A program made the translations under genes and the position numbers. Positions 1-12,350 of a stretch of DNA of 64,000 bases are shown here, in pieces; the stretch's first letter is position 1, and each line of letters begins with the position of its first letter. The notes under the pieces were generated by a model. That model made no database searches and was not told the DNA's origin. It saw only the letters and a list, made by a program, of their open reading frames with translations. Source of the stretch: Chrysoperla carnea. Lineage: Eukaryota > Arthropoda > Insecta > Neuroptera > Chrysopidae. Location: positions 98,264,368 to 98,328,367 of the forward strand of contig NC_058337.1 of assembly GCF_905475395.1 (NCBI RefSeq). Reading direction: 5' to 3'.

Positions 1-509
1 AGTTTTGTTTTACGGTATCTAAACATAACGATAACTTAGAATTAAAAATGGGGTGCACATTATAATATTTAAGTATATTTTAATGACACCAAACAACACC
101 ACTAATTACTCAAGGAATTTATTTAATTAATTTATCATGTAAAAAAAAAAGTCATATGTAAAAAGTATAAAAGGTAAATTTATTGAAGTCAATTTTATTC
201 CATTAAATTACACTTATAACATACATCAACAACATAACATGGACACAACAACAAAAATTAAATTAAATTAAATATCACTCATACATTCATCAAACTTAAC
301 TTGACTTACCTTAAGTATTAGAAAGAGAAATGACAACATGCATACGTTTTTATAAGCGTTAAATAAAGGAAGATATATTTCTATATAGGAATACCAGTTT
401 TATGTGCAATGACTTCAATCTTTAGTACAGGGTGAATTGGTAAGAATTGATGGAATCATTTTACAAATAATATACCAACAGTCAGACCTGACATAGAATC
501 CCTCAATAT

Positions 510-1352
510 TAGATAGGAAAATGACTTTCTAAGAAATGCATTTTTTATAACCCACCCTAAAATGTTCTTTGGATCATTCTGATCAAAATCTTACACGGCT
601 ACAAAAATTTTGAACGAGTAGTTTTCGAGCTACGGGCGACCAAAACTCCGAATATATTATAGTTTTAGTATATGACTAGGAAAATGGCTTTCTGTGAAAC
701 TTTTCCAAACCACCCCCAAAATGTTTTTTGGATCGTTCTGATCAACAGCTCTCAAAATGGTAGTTTTAGAGCTTGAGGTGATCATAGCCACACATACATT
801 GTAGTAATATAGACCGTAGCTCGAAAACTACCCGTTAAAAAATTAACAGCTTTTGATCAGAATGGTCCAAGAAGCATTTTGAGGTTGTTTTTGAAAATGC
901 TTTGATTGCCCGTAGCTCGAAAAGTACCCGTTAAAAAACTTTGTGACCGTAACAGCTTTTGATCATAATGGTCCAAGGGAGATTTTAAGGTTGGTTTGGA
1001 AAATTTTCATAGAAAACCATTTTCCTAGTCATGTAGGTACTATAAATATAATACATGTATAGCTTTGATCGCCCATAGCTCGAAAACTACACGTTAAAAA
1101 ATTTTGTCGCCATGAGAGATTTTGATGAGAACGATCTGAAGAACATTTTGGGGGCGGTTTGAAAAAGTTACACAGACAGCCATTTTCCTAGTCATATACT
1201 AAATGTATAATATATTCGTAGCTTTGATCGTCCCTAGCTCTAAAAGAACTAGTTAAAAATGTTTGTGGTCGTGAGACCTATCGGTCATAATGATTCAGAA
1301 AAAATTTTAGAGTAGGTTAGAAACAGTATCACAAAAAGCTATTTTCCTATTT
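510..1352. repeat. inverted array of about 160-bp tandem units (foldback structure)
   Basis: Units contain GACTTTCTGTGAAAC-like, TTGGATCGTTCTGATCA-like and AGTTTTCGAGCTACGGGCGA-like blocks. From about 510 to 790 they run forward (unit starts near 523 and 686, period about 163 bp). From about 815 to 1350 the same blocks run in reverse complement, for example CCGTAGCTCGAAAACTAC at 812 and CATTTTCCTAGTCAT near 1017 and 1180. The switch point is near 790-815. A second array of the same family, forward only, is at 32455-32890. This could be a foldback DNA transposon with tandem-repeat arms or a rearranged satellite. Confidence 0.75.
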
Positions 1353-2265
1353 AATCTTGCGGAATGCTTTCAAGTTAAAAAAGACACTTTGCAAATAACT
1401 ATTTAGTCGTACGTATAATGGATTGAGTTATCATGGGCTGCCCATTTTTCATTAGAAGGTAATGAAAATCTTTTTGCGTTCTTTGACTTTAACGCACCCA
1501 ATGTATAAGAAAAAATTATTTTTCGAATAACTATAAGAACAACTAAGATAAAAATCATCAAAGATTTGCTTGTATCTCTTTCTAGCGAAACAAAATTTAG
1601 CATGAATTTCTTATGCCAAACATAGTATATTTCGTCAAATATAATGCCCGTTCTCTCTGATTAACATTCTCTCTAATTGATAGTTTGAAATGCATAAATA
1701 ATCCGTATTTTGGCCGGTTTTAATTTTTCCTCTTTTATTGTGTTTTCAATTTTGTTAAGAAATGCGAAAAAAATTATCGATATTTGTTATCACTGATAAA
1801 TGGTACTCCCTGTACATGGACAAATATATGTGCATAGGTAATATTATATTCAGGTGTTCGTGGTAAGTATCAAGTACTAACTAAGTAGTATGTATGTATG
1901 TATGTATGTATAAAAACCGGGTGTTTATATTACACTTAAAATGGTAAAAAATAGACAATCTTACCTATTATAAATAATGCAATAGATTAATTTAATATAA
2001 TATTATAAAATATATCCTATTTAAATAAATTTATGTTTAATGTGAGTGAATTAATTTTTTAAGTTATGTTGCGATTAGAATCTTAATATTACAAACATTT
2101 TACAAAAAATATAAAAATAAAACTTGTAAAAAGAATTATTATAAACAAATAGTCATTCAACTTATTTATACAAAATAGCTAAGCTGTCTGCTAACTGCTA
2201 CTGTTAGTTAGCTCTAAATATGTATAATACTTAGATACTAATTTATAATTATTATACCATGTATA

Positions 2266-2770
2266 TATGTAATATATATCAAGGTATACTAAGTTTAGTC
2301 CAAAGTTTGTAACACTTAAACAAATTAATGCTACCAACAAAATTTTGCTATAGGTGTTTAAAAAATCACTTCCGGTTGTCCGTCTGTCTGTGTATCGTCT
2401 GTCGTCTGTCGTCTATCCGTCTGTCATCACGATAACTCAAAAATTAACAGAGATATCAAACTAAAATTCTTAAAGCGTGTAGAGTTTGGTCCGTAAAACC
2501 CATCTTGTATACCTTTAGAGAGAGAACAAAAGTTTAAATGTAATAAATGTTCCTTATAAAAAACAACAATTTTTGTTTGAAACATTTTTTCGTAAACATC
2601 ACTGTTTACCCGTGAGGACGCAAATTGTATAGTATGTATTATATGGGAATATTATTTATATGAATGTGTCATATGAAAGTATGTCTAATGTGACACTGAG
2701 AGTAATCAACACTGTCTACACATGGTATTTCAGCAATTAATTCTGTCAATTGTTTGTTTTCACTTGTTTT
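2266..2770 (+). repeat. dispersed repeat, about 0.5 kb, copy 1
   Basis: It starts near ATATATCAAGGTATACTAAG, passes through a GTCTGTCTG-rich stretch, then a GATAACTCAAAAA..AGAGATATCAA block, and ends near GTCAATTGTTTGTTTTCACT. The same order of blocks recurs at 6228-6812 and 11905-12350, and fragments occur in reverse at about 27140-27260 and 33180-33345. It is non-coding. No clear terminal inverted repeats or target duplication are seen, so a Helitron-like or other non-autonomous origin is only a guess. Confidence 0.7.
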
Positions 2771-3165
2771 CAATGTATTCAAGCACCCATATGATGTTCT
2801 TAAAATGAACTTTTCATCAGAACTATACAACTATTCAATTCTAATCATTTTATTGTTTTGCTTAAATTAAAATTGAGTTGGTTATTCATTAGAATACTAA
2901 TTTTTTTAATTTTATGTATACAAGCAAAAAAATGAAGTGTTATGAATATATTTTTTATATATTTAAAAAAAAATGTTGTTAATTATTCGCTGCTTGGTAT
3001 GTATTATTTATTATCAGATTCATTTCAAATTATTGTTATCTATGGAAATTATGTTTTTACTTCGTTTTTATTTCTTTGTTTTATGTCAAAAGTATTTTTT
3101 AATAACCTGTTGAAAGTTAACTACACTATTATTCGTTTTGTGCGTAGTTATGGTAGGGACAATAA

Positions 3166-3390
3166 AATCGATGCCAGCGCTTCCAGTGAAAAATTTTGGC
3201 GATAAATGACGCTGATATGACTCATTTGCAGTTCTTTACATGTTAATGTAATAGAAAATGTCAAATTAAAACTATCGAAAAATACTAATTAATTAAACTA
3301 TCAAAAATAAATTATCATAATTATTAATTTAAATTTGTGAGACAATAATATTAAATTTTCAATGTAAGTCATAATTGCAATCCATACATA
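3166..3390 (+). repeat. 225-bp dispersed repeat immediately upstream of an aristaless exon
   Basis: The sequence from ATCGATGCCAGCGCTTCCAG to the GTAAGTCAT..TGCAATCCATACA end is repeated at 31035-31168 plus 31725-31812. The second copy is split by a TTAA-flanked MITE. Copy 1 ends about 90 bp before the 3479 acceptor, so the branch-point region is close to repeat-derived sequence. Confidence 0.8.
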
Positions 3391-3479
3391 TTAGTATCCA
3401 TTTATTTTGTACTTTTTAGTGTTAAATATCACCTAAATTTAAAAAACAAATGTTGAATAAATTTTTTCTATTTTTTCAG

Positions 3480-4026
3480 AATCACCAAGGCATACATTAA
3501 CGCCTGAATCTTTGGCGCAAGCTCAACAGCATCTACAAAACACTTTTACAACTCATCAAATTCAACAACATTTACAACAATTACATCAACAACAACAACA
3601 ACAACAAAATTCAGCTCACCACTTATTAAATCACCACCATCAGCAACAAGGATCCCCAAATAATCATAACAATTATAACAATAATAATAGTGTGAATCAT
3701 AACAATAGTGTAAATAATAATAATATAACAATGGGTGTTGTTAGTGAAGGTTCACCAAAGCCTGAAGGTGGTACATTAATTGGTATGAGTGGTGGAAGCA
3801 CTGGGGGTGCTAGTAACGGACCTGGTGGTGCTGGTATGGGAGGTGGTGGTGGTACAACTACTACATCCGCTGGTAGTATATCAGATGATAATGCAAGTGA
3901 AGCTGATGTTGATGAATTCACACCGAAACGTAAACAACGTCGTTATCGAACGACATTCACTAGTTTTCAATTAGAAGAATTAGAAAAAGCATTCTCAAGG
4001 ACACATTATCCTGATGTTTTTACAAG
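3480..4026 (+). CDS. al: aristaless (ARX-family) homeobox gene, internal coding exon with low-complexity region and first half of homeodomain
   Basis: This exon encodes part of a nuclear paired-class homeodomain transcription factor. In insects aristaless patterns distal appendages such as antenna, leg tip and wing. The exon follows a T-rich tract and CAG acceptor (AG at 3478-3479) and ends at AG|GTAAGC (donor at 4027). It opens with two bases of a split codon, and there is an in-frame TAA at 3458 in the intron, so translation must enter from an exon upstream of the window. The order is: [17 protein letters not shown], a Gln/His-rich stretch encoded largely by CAA (about 3518-3650), an Asn-rich stretch (about 3656-3730), a Gly-rich stretch (about 3760-3860), an acidic [12 protein letters not shown] segment, the basic KRKQRR, then homeodomain residues Q1 to R31 with R31 split by the intron. 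The segment just before and through the homeodomain matches aristaless better than other paired-like genes. Confidence 0.97.
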
Positions 4027-4440
4027 GTAAGCTAAATCGTTTCTTTACAATTATAATAGATATATGTTTATCACTCGAAAACAGCTTAGAACTGTCAAAA
4101 TTACTCATATATGTCTATATTTCTATAATTTTTTGTATGAAACATAGTTATTTACTATACTGTTTAGTATTTATACTAAGCATTAGTACTAGGAATGACT
4201 ATCTATTTTTGTTTGTATTAGGTACAGAGTCTGCACATTTACGAGCAGATTCGTTTGCAGACTTTCTCGACCTATTGACAGTCAATCAGAACTCTGAAAG
4301 GTCAATCCTCAAAAAGGTAGACAAAAAGAATCATGGAAATTTCGCTTCATTATTATGCTCTCATGTAGGTCTCGATCTAGCTATTTAGCCGCTCTGGGTA
4401 AAAATAATAATTGCTACCATTTAAACTCATACCATATACA

Positions 4441-5080
4441 GGGTGTATTTTTAAGTTGACATATGCTTGAAACTGGATAAATAAATTTCATCGAAGAAGG
4501 CTGAAAAACGAAAAATATTAGTTTCAAAGGAAAAAATTTATACCGGCATCAAATTCGATCTGAGTTTTCAGGTTAAATTAAAACCTCACTCTGATTTCTA
4601 ACTCACAAATGTTAGATTAACGCTTTAAATAAGAAAGTTGTTCTTTATAAATGCGCAAACATTTTTTGTTTGAAAATTTTTTTTGTAAGCCGAATAGTTT
4701 AGACAATAATTGATAGCAAAAGTATAGCTTTTTGTGCGTTTGTTCATTCAATTTGAACTAAAATGATCTTTATAGAAAAACAAGCCACTTTTATTGGATT
4801 TATTGGAAAATTTTTTTCGAAGAGTGCTAAGATTTCGCAGAAACAATTATATACAAAAAAACAATTTTGTAACAAAAAAACTTGTTTGGGTAAAACTTTT
4901 CAATCCGTTTTTGCCTAAACTATTCGGTTTGCGGAAAAATGTTTTGAAATGTTACTTTTACAATCTATGACAACTTTCTAATTTAAAATGTTCCTATCGA
5001 TTTCCAGGTATGAAGTAGAGTGAGCTTTTCATTGAACTTGAAAACCTAGGTCAAGTTAAAAGTTTGCGTAAGATGGGCGC
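4441..5080. mobile_element. foldback-type element, boundaries uncertain
   Basis: Starts near TACAGGGTGTATTTTTAAGT. Inverted arms include GCCGAATAGTTTAG at about 4689 and CTAAACTATTCGG at about 4915, flanked by matching AGAAAGTTGTTC / ACAACTTTCTAA and CCTCACTCTGA / TAGAGTGAGC blocks. The left end recurs in reverse at about 44425-44480. A clean right end was not found. Confidence 0.45.
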
Positions 5081-6227
5081 CTACACACCCAACATTTTTC
5101 GCTTGAAGCAATTTTATCGATAAAAAATATTTTTCGAGTTTCAAACATATTTCAACTTTAAAAAGCACAGATTGAATTTTTCCATACAATCCCAGTTTTC
5201 GGAATAGGCCTGGTTTTACTGTATATCACATTTTAAGAATTTGCCACCCCACATTTTTTGCCGCTCGCCTTCTTCTGGATCGGGCCCGACTTTCATGGTC
5301 TAAAAATATTCATTTATTAAGTAATGGTACCATTTACTTTTGAAAACTTTAAAGGAAACAAAAAAAAAGGCATATTTGGAAGTAATTTAAAATACTATTC
5401 CAATGTAACTCTATAAAAAGAATACGTTCAGTTTAGTATAATAAAATTAATCGATAAACAAAAAAAACAATTCATAAATTCTAAAGATAAAAAAAAAATG
5501 AAGAATTAAAAAAATGTAAATAGTTTTAATGTTAAAATAATTAAGTAACATTAAAATTAAAAAACTAATTTATTATTTTACTATTACCTAAGTATAATAT
5601 TTAGTGCTCTTCATATGGGTATATTAGTATAGATATAGCTAGTATACATTATATTAATATAGGTAGTTCAAATACCTTTAATTAATTATTTAAATTATAT
5701 AAAATTAATTTAACATAATTAATTTTCCAGTTTGTCAGAGAGCCATCACATAGATAGATGAACAACAAAAGATAATGAAATTTTAATACATAATATTTCA
5801 TTATTAAAAAAACAGAGCATCAAAACATTAAATAATAATAATAAAAAAAATTAAACTAAATGTTAATAAAATTATTTCATAGAATTTAGTTTTTTCAAAA
5901 CAAAACATTTGAATTTAATTAACAATAACATATAATATGATATAGAAACAAAAGAATTATCGTTTTAGTGTTGGTGTAGAACGGATAAAAGTTGCGCAAA
6001 CAGTTTGTAAATTGAATTTAAATATTCAATTTATTTAAAAAACAGTTCCCGATTCTCGCTTGTAAAATTAAATATAATATTATTAAGCGTCGGGTGGTCT
6101 CTAATTTAAATTTTGTTTTAAAATTCAACAGATATCGATTGGTCACCACAGCTTGGTCACCCTACCTTTTTTAAAACATTATTCTACTATTGAAATTATT
6201 TGTTATTTTTTATAATACCTACACTTA

Positions 6228-6812
6228 GTATACATGAAATATATCAAGGTATACTAAGTTTGGTCCCAAATTTGTAACACTTATTGATGGAACGAACAAA
6301 ATGTTGGTATAGCTGTTCATAAAATCGCATAATTAGACCATTTTCGGTCTGTCAGTCTGTCCATCTGTCTGTCGGCATTATAAATCGAAAAGAGATATCA
6401 AGCGAAATTTTAAGAACGTGTTCAGGACGAAAAAAGTGAGTTTGAGTTCGTAAATGAGCAACATGGGTATGTTATATCTTGTAAACCGTTATAGATTTAA
6501 AAAAAATAATTGTAAAAAATGTTCCTTGTTCCTTATATATAATAAACAACTTTAGATTAAAACATTTTTTGTAAACATCAATGTTTACCCGTGACGGCAA
6601 AAATTAAGTTAGAACATTTTACTTGTACTGTATTGTATCAAGTATACATTTATTTTATATGTTTTTGTTTGTTTATTGATACGTCTGCTCAGGAAGTGAG
6701 AATAGAGATACTCTAACGATTACGATACTCTAAAACTAACGATTGCGTAATTAACACTATCTATACATAGTATTCCAACAGTAAACTCAGTCAATTGTTT
6801 GTTTTCTCTTGT
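6228..6812 (+). repeat. dispersed repeat, about 0.5 kb, copy 2
   Basis: Same family and orientation as 2266-2770: ATATCAAGGTATACTAAGTT at the start, GTCAGTCTGTCCATCTGTCT in the middle, TAAACATCAATGTTTACCCG later, and GTCAATTGTTTGTTTTCTCT at the end. It is the longest copy and is non-coding. Confidence 0.7.
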
Positions 6813-9800
6813 TAATTTATGACTAAAAACCATGCACTGCTTACGCTATCTAAAAGTATTTCTTTTTTGCACCTCCACCAACAAATATATTTGGAAATGG
6901 GTAGAAACTAAAATGAAAATAATCATTCCATTCTTACATAGATTTCAACCTAATAATAAAAAACCTAGACATATTGCTTTTCCGACAAAAACTTTAACGA
7001 AGTTGAGAATGATTAAATATCTTCCAATTACAAACATTTGCGCCATTTTGATCCATTCTAATATAAAGCAGAAAAACAAAAGAATGAAAAACTTTTTTTG
7101 TTTTATGATTTTATAAATAACAATAACATAAACAATAATAAAAGATAAACACATCATTAATATGTCATTGTTTTCTTACCGTGTACCAGGTATTTAAAAA
7201 GTATTTAATTATTATTTGTGTGTGTATTTATAAAAAAATAATACATAAATTATTTTAACATTAAGTAATTATCAGTAGAACTTGTTTTAATTTGTAATTC
7301 TGATTTATTTTGTGATTTTAGTTTGTTTGTTTTTTTTTATTATTATTTAATGAACAGATTTAATTTGTACAGTTTTAAAGTAAAAAAATTCACTTAAGAA
7401 ATTAATTAGCTGAGATGTTTTTCTTTATAAAAAAAATAATTTATTTTTTAGCATTATTAGATCAATTATAATTATCTGTTTATAACACTGATCTGTAATA
7501 AATACTGGATAGTGGATGCTCTATACATTTAGCTTTGGTCGATGTCTCAGTATTAGTAGCCAGTTAAGTATGCGCGAAAAAAATACGTTTAAAATGTATG
7601 TGCATATACATTTGCGTGCATAATTAACTTGACATAGCTTCTATTCCCGAAGCTTTCTGTGACGCCATTTAGCATCCAGCTTTTTAAGTAGATCAGTAGT
7701 TTATAATGAAAAATTTAGCAAATTATTGTAATATAGTACTTCCCCCACCCAACGTGACAACGTTTTCATCTTTAGCAAAATAAAAACATTATAATTTATA
7801 TCGGCAAAAAAAAATACCAATACCTACTTTATAATGGATAATGGAAATTATCCATAAAAATTAAAAGAAACTACCTACAAAATAATCGACAAATTATCTA
7901 ATTCAGTTCTCATACAATCTAACAATGTTGCTGTTTAGAAAAAATAAAACCAATTAACACGCCATCTAGTTAATTTCAAGAACATCTGTATTATATTAAT
8001 AACAAAATTATAAAGTATATACACACATAAAAAACACACACTCAAATATCCATAAAAATCCCTTAAGGGCATAAGTCAATTTTTTGTTCTTCCACTTTTA
8101 AAAATCACTTATTGTTTTGTGGTATTTACAGTGTGTGTAATCGCACAGCGGGGTCTTATCAATTATTACCTAAATAAAATATTTAGCAATGGCATGAAAT
8201 TAATTTGACATAGACGTTTAAAATTATATTTTGTGTATAGTTCAAGAAACTGAGAAAAACCGTTAAGCCCTACATACGACTGAGATTTAAGTTGTAACTA
8301 ATTTGCACCCATTTGGTTTCTGTGGTTATTTGTTTCTAAATTTCATTTATAACATGTTGAAAAAAATTACATTCGTGTGACTGTGGGCCCTAAAAATCTT
8401 TAACGGTAAAAGGCGAGGAATATGTTCCCTTACTCAAAAGTTTGCTTACTAAAACAGTTCACTTATCGTATCTATTTGTTTGTCAACGCTTGAATCTCTT
8501 TGTGTGCTCTGAAAACGAGCATCTCAACTTCACTTCTCGTATAAGACGATTCGTCTAGCGGATGTTTTATCATCTTAAGGTTTTTTTTTTTCAAAGTTTG
8601 AAAGAATACCGTCTAAATTAACCAGTACTAATGTACTTTTTCTTCTTCGTCCCACCAATTTATTTTTGACATTCTTCTTCTCCTCGTGGTGTCACATTCA
8701 GTACTGTTTTGGCATTGGAGCCTTTGGTTGTATGTTTTTTGACAACCCTTCCCCCAAACTAATTTCACATATGTGCGTCGATGTGTATGTACAGATACAA
8801 TTCGTTTGTAGAAAACGATGGCTTATACAATGCCTAATTTCTATAAACACACCTTATATTGAACATCTATTTAGATAAAATGAATGAGTATTACTGATGC
8901 CTTCGTTTTAGTCCATATAACTTATAACTAAGTTTAAATAATAAAAAAAAAGATATTTAATAAATGCTTAAAAATACAGTTCATTTTCATACTAATTACC
9001 AAATTAATCATCATAAATTATACTTAAACATTATTACATACATACATATAGATACTAATGACGGCCATATTAAGACCAAAAGATAGATACACACAGATAA
9101 ATTCAGATCAGTTTTTTTAGTTAATTAATAAAACAATTGAGCATAAAATACATTAATCATTTGTAGCTATTTAATTTTTTTTTTAACTTTTTGAGGCCAA
9201 TATAATTATTTGCGTTTTGTTTGTATGCCGAAATATTTAATATTCAATAAACAAATTTTCTTTGTTATTGAAAAATATGATTAATTGATTGATTAATTAT
9301 AATAACTGTTATATATATTCAAAAGTAAATTATTATTTATCATTTATTTAGGTAAGATTAATTGAAAAGTTAAAAGTATCAAAAGTTTTACAACACAATT
9401 TATTTCATTTTTTTAAACTATACTCTCGAAAAAATATGAAAAGATTCACCAACAAGTTAGGTAATAAGCAAACCGCAACCTGACCGAATTCTATACAACC
9501 ATTTCCTGATTTGTTTGGAAGTGCCTGGTGATTAATTTGAATTCATCCAATACATTTCCTTCTTCTTCAATTCATTGCCTAGCTTTGAAGAGGATGTACA
9601 GAAGTTCAAATCTATAAAAAAAGTCAAAAAAGATCTGACTAGTAATAAACCCTACATATCAAATTTCATTTATTTGAACTAACAACAAATATATCCAGGG
9701 GTTATGAAACAGTTTTTCAACTCACCCCCACCCGTCGAGTTCATCTATATTTTTGGGGGAATATAACTAAGAACAGTAAATAATATTATATTTAAAAATT

Positions 9801-9824
9801 TAATGAAACCCCAAGATAGAATCA

Positions 9825-9873
9825 CGAATCAATCAGACCAGGCTAAGAAAAACCAACAGGTCTGATTGATTCG
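9825..9873. repeat. short perfect hairpin
   Basis: Arms CGAATCAATCAGACC (9825-9839) and GGTCTGATTGATTCG (9859-9873) are perfect 15-bp inverses with a 19-nt loop. They lie about 80 bp before an RTE-type tail. Probably part of a transposon end. Confidence 0.6.
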
Positions 9874-9954
9874 TTTGTGGATCGTAATTTGAACGAGAGT
9901 GTTCTTAGCTTTAGAAGTTTTTAGTTTCAAGAAAATCTGCTCATTTGTTAGAAG

Positions 9955-10165
9955 ATAATCACCTCTTTTCTAGTTGTTATCGGGTACGGAACCCTTAACT
10001 CAACTGTTGAAACATTGCTCGTATACTCTGGAATAAATTACCTTTCAAATCAGTAAAAATCAAAACCGTTTAATCCATTTAGAATAAAAGATACCACAGA
10101 CTGACACACAGATACACAGAGACGTTAAACTTATAACAACCCTCTTTTTAGTCGGGGATAAAAAT
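9955..10165 (+). repeat. LINE (RTE-like) 3' tail-type repeat, copy 1
   Basis: Contains TCGGGTACGGAACCC, ATTACCTTTCAAA, a CAAAACCGTTTAATCC block, a CAGACTGACACACAGATACA stretch, AACTTATAACAACCCTC and GTCGGGGATAAAA. The same blocks recur at 35025-35195. From memory these resemble 3' regions of insect RTE-type LINEs; the class is an inference and no ORF remains. Confidence 0.4.
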
Positions 10166-10694
10166 ACCATAAAGGGAGTCTTCATACGTGTATTATAGCG
10201 TACGCTTTTACATATAATTAATAATATTCTCTGAAATTAATTTACAAGATAGATTATAAGTAAATTATTTAATTATCATATACTTTCACATGACAAAGTT
10301 AATATTTCTGTGTAGGTACTATTCATTATAAAATATACGCATAAAACAAAATAATTAATTTTTAATTATACAAGTTTATTAATACAGATACGTTTGTCTT
10401 ATCAAACCTCTATTGGACTTTTAAGATTTCGTGTTATATTAGCACAAATAGCAACCGTTATCGTAGCCTAAAAACATGTTTTCGCTGCCAAAAAACTTTC
10501 TGCTTCTGGTCAAGTAAATATCAATAATATCAGATTAATCTGATTTATAACCAAACAGCTGCTTCGGTCAAAATATATTAGGATATCGTAGAAACAATAT
10601 AACATGTATAGGACTTTTCATTAAAAAAATGTTTCTTTTTTGTTTCGGGCAGATGTTACATTTTCTTCATGTCCATCATGATTAGATAACTAGG

Positions 10695-10890
10695 TATTGC
10701 AACCCCGCTATCTGGAGATAATAATTCGTACTAGTTAAAAGGAGAAACTGGCCCGTTTTGAGTAGTAGGATGACATTACATATGCTTGCAATTTATCAAT
10801 TATCTGAGAGTTGCAAATCCGCCAACTGTCCATAATATTTCGTACAATTTAAAACAAAAGCTGGCCCGTTTTGAGTAGTTAAAATTTATA
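10695..10890 (+). repeat. two-unit tandem repeat, period about 119 bp
   Basis: CTGGCCCGTTTTGAGTAGT appears at about 10749 and again at about 10862, each preceded by diverged copies of the same roughly 70-bp block (TTGCAA.CCCGC, ATAAT.TTCGTAC). No coding potential is seen. Confidence 0.65.
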
Positions 10891-11621
10891 CCACCAGGTT
10901 ACTTACCTACCATTTCTCATTAACTGATATTTTTTAATGTGTGTTATTTTGTGTCTATCTATATACACCTACCGTTCATCTAGAAAACGACACTCTAAAA
11001 ATAAATAAAAATTACGAACACAGAAAAATTTCATTTTCTTTTAATAAACGCCTTCCGATTATTATTTATTTTTTAATAAATGCTGTTGTTCAATATAATA
11101 TAAGATAGATAATTACAATTTTAAATAAAAAAAGTGATACCTTTATATCATCAGATATTGGAAGTTATTACTAATATGTTATTATTAAACTAAAAATAAA
11201 TGTTTATAATAATTATAATAATATACAACACAATTTTTCGATTTCGATAAAAAATATTCATTAAACATACTATATAATTTTAGTAATACTGTGATATTAC
11301 ACTTGATTTATACATAGTAGGCAATATTAGGTGTAGGTACTTTTTGACAATAATTTTTTTAATTAAATTTATTAAAAAAATATGTTTAAATGTTACTTAT
11401 TAAAGATTTAATCATAGACTTTGTTTAGCTACATGAAATCTATAGACTTGAAAGATATAGTGATAAACTTGTAGAAGGATAGATATAGTGATAAACACTT
11501 GTAAGAATGCAACTTCTTTAGCATAAAAAAAAATTGAAAACGACTCGCCGATAAAAAATGTTATAATAATTAAAAATTTATCTACATGTTTTTTAATCTG
11601 TCCTAAAATAATATACAATAT

Positions 11622-11760
11622 ACAGGGTGGGCCATTTTAATCTATACACCTAAATATCTCGCTTTCTGATGGACCAATCAAAAAAAAAAAACTTAAACAA
11701 AAATTGCAGAGTTTGATGGGGGACATTATATTCTGATATCAGATTGGAACAAGTTCTTCG
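11622..11760 (+). mobile_element. mariner/MITE-like end TACAGGGTGGGCCATTTT
   Basis: TA followed by CAGGGTGGGCCATTTTAATC at 11623 is typical of the ends of TA-inserting elements. Related ACAGGGTG ends occur at 4441 and 47799. No matching right end is evident, so this is probably a fragment. Confidence 0.4.
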
Positions 11761-11904
11761 CGTTTCTTTAATAGCCAATTTGCTTAACGATAAGAGATAG
11801 AATAACAATTTAAATTATAAAGTTGATCCTCATAAAAAACTAACAACTTTTTTATAAAACATTTTTTCCAAAAACGGCAGCTTTTGGAGGAAATGCTACT
11901 TAAA

Positions 11905-12350
11905 CGCTTAAAAATATTGATACTACGAACAAACTTTTGGTATAGGAGTTCATAAAATCCATTTCTGGGTGTCCGTCCGCCCGTCTGTCTGCTTGTTTGA
12001 CTGTCCGTCTGACAACAGGATAACTCAAAAACGTAAAAAGATATCAAGCTGAAATTTTTATAGCGGGCTCAGCACATAAAAGGTGAGGTTGAGTTCGTAA
12101 ATGAGCAACATTGGTCAAAATTTAAAAGTAAAAAATGTTCCTTATAAAAAAATAAACAACTTTTGTTTTAAACTTTTTTTCGTAAACATCACTTTTTCCC
12201 GTGAGAGCGCTAATTATATAACTTGTATTATATGGGAATATCAGTTGTGTGTCTATGATATGTCTGTATATGTGGCTATCTAAAAGTGATCAACACTGTC
12301 TATACATGGTATTTCAACAATTAACTCAGTCAATTGTTTGTTTTCACTTG
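11905..12350 (+). repeat. dispersed repeat, about 0.5 kb, copy 3 (5' part missing)
   Basis: It begins within the family at ACGCTTAAAAATATTGATAC and keeps the GTCTGTCTGC stretch, the block around AAAGATATCAAGCTGAAATT, and the end GTCAATTGTTTGTTTTCACT. It lies just after a mariner-like end at 11622. Confidence 0.7.

Larger units (their letters stand above)
1..3479 (+). other. 5' part of an aristaless intron (no coding sequence seen)
   Basis: The exon at 3480 starts mid-codon, so this stretch must be intron, or intron plus an unrecognised small exon. I found no segment resembling an aristaless N-terminus. It holds an inverted tandem array (about 510-1352), a TATG microsatellite near 1888-1912, one copy of a 0.5-kb dispersed repeat (about 2266-2770), and a 225-bp repeat (3166-3390) that ends about 90 bp before the splice acceptor. 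Positions 1-509, 1353-2265 and 2771-3165 show only AT-rich sequence with no recognisable feature. Confidence 0.6.

Noticed and set aside
3546..3921. Antisense and alternative-frame Tyr/Val/Leu/Pro-rich open frames in the low-complexity exon
   Set aside because: These are by-products of CAA, AAT and GGT triplet runs. The sense frame joins to the homeodomain and explains the region.
4014..4388. 124-codon + strand open frame overlapping the end of the first aristaless exon
   Set aside because: It runs in a different frame from the homeodomain and continues into the intron past a good GTAAGC donor. No family resemblance.
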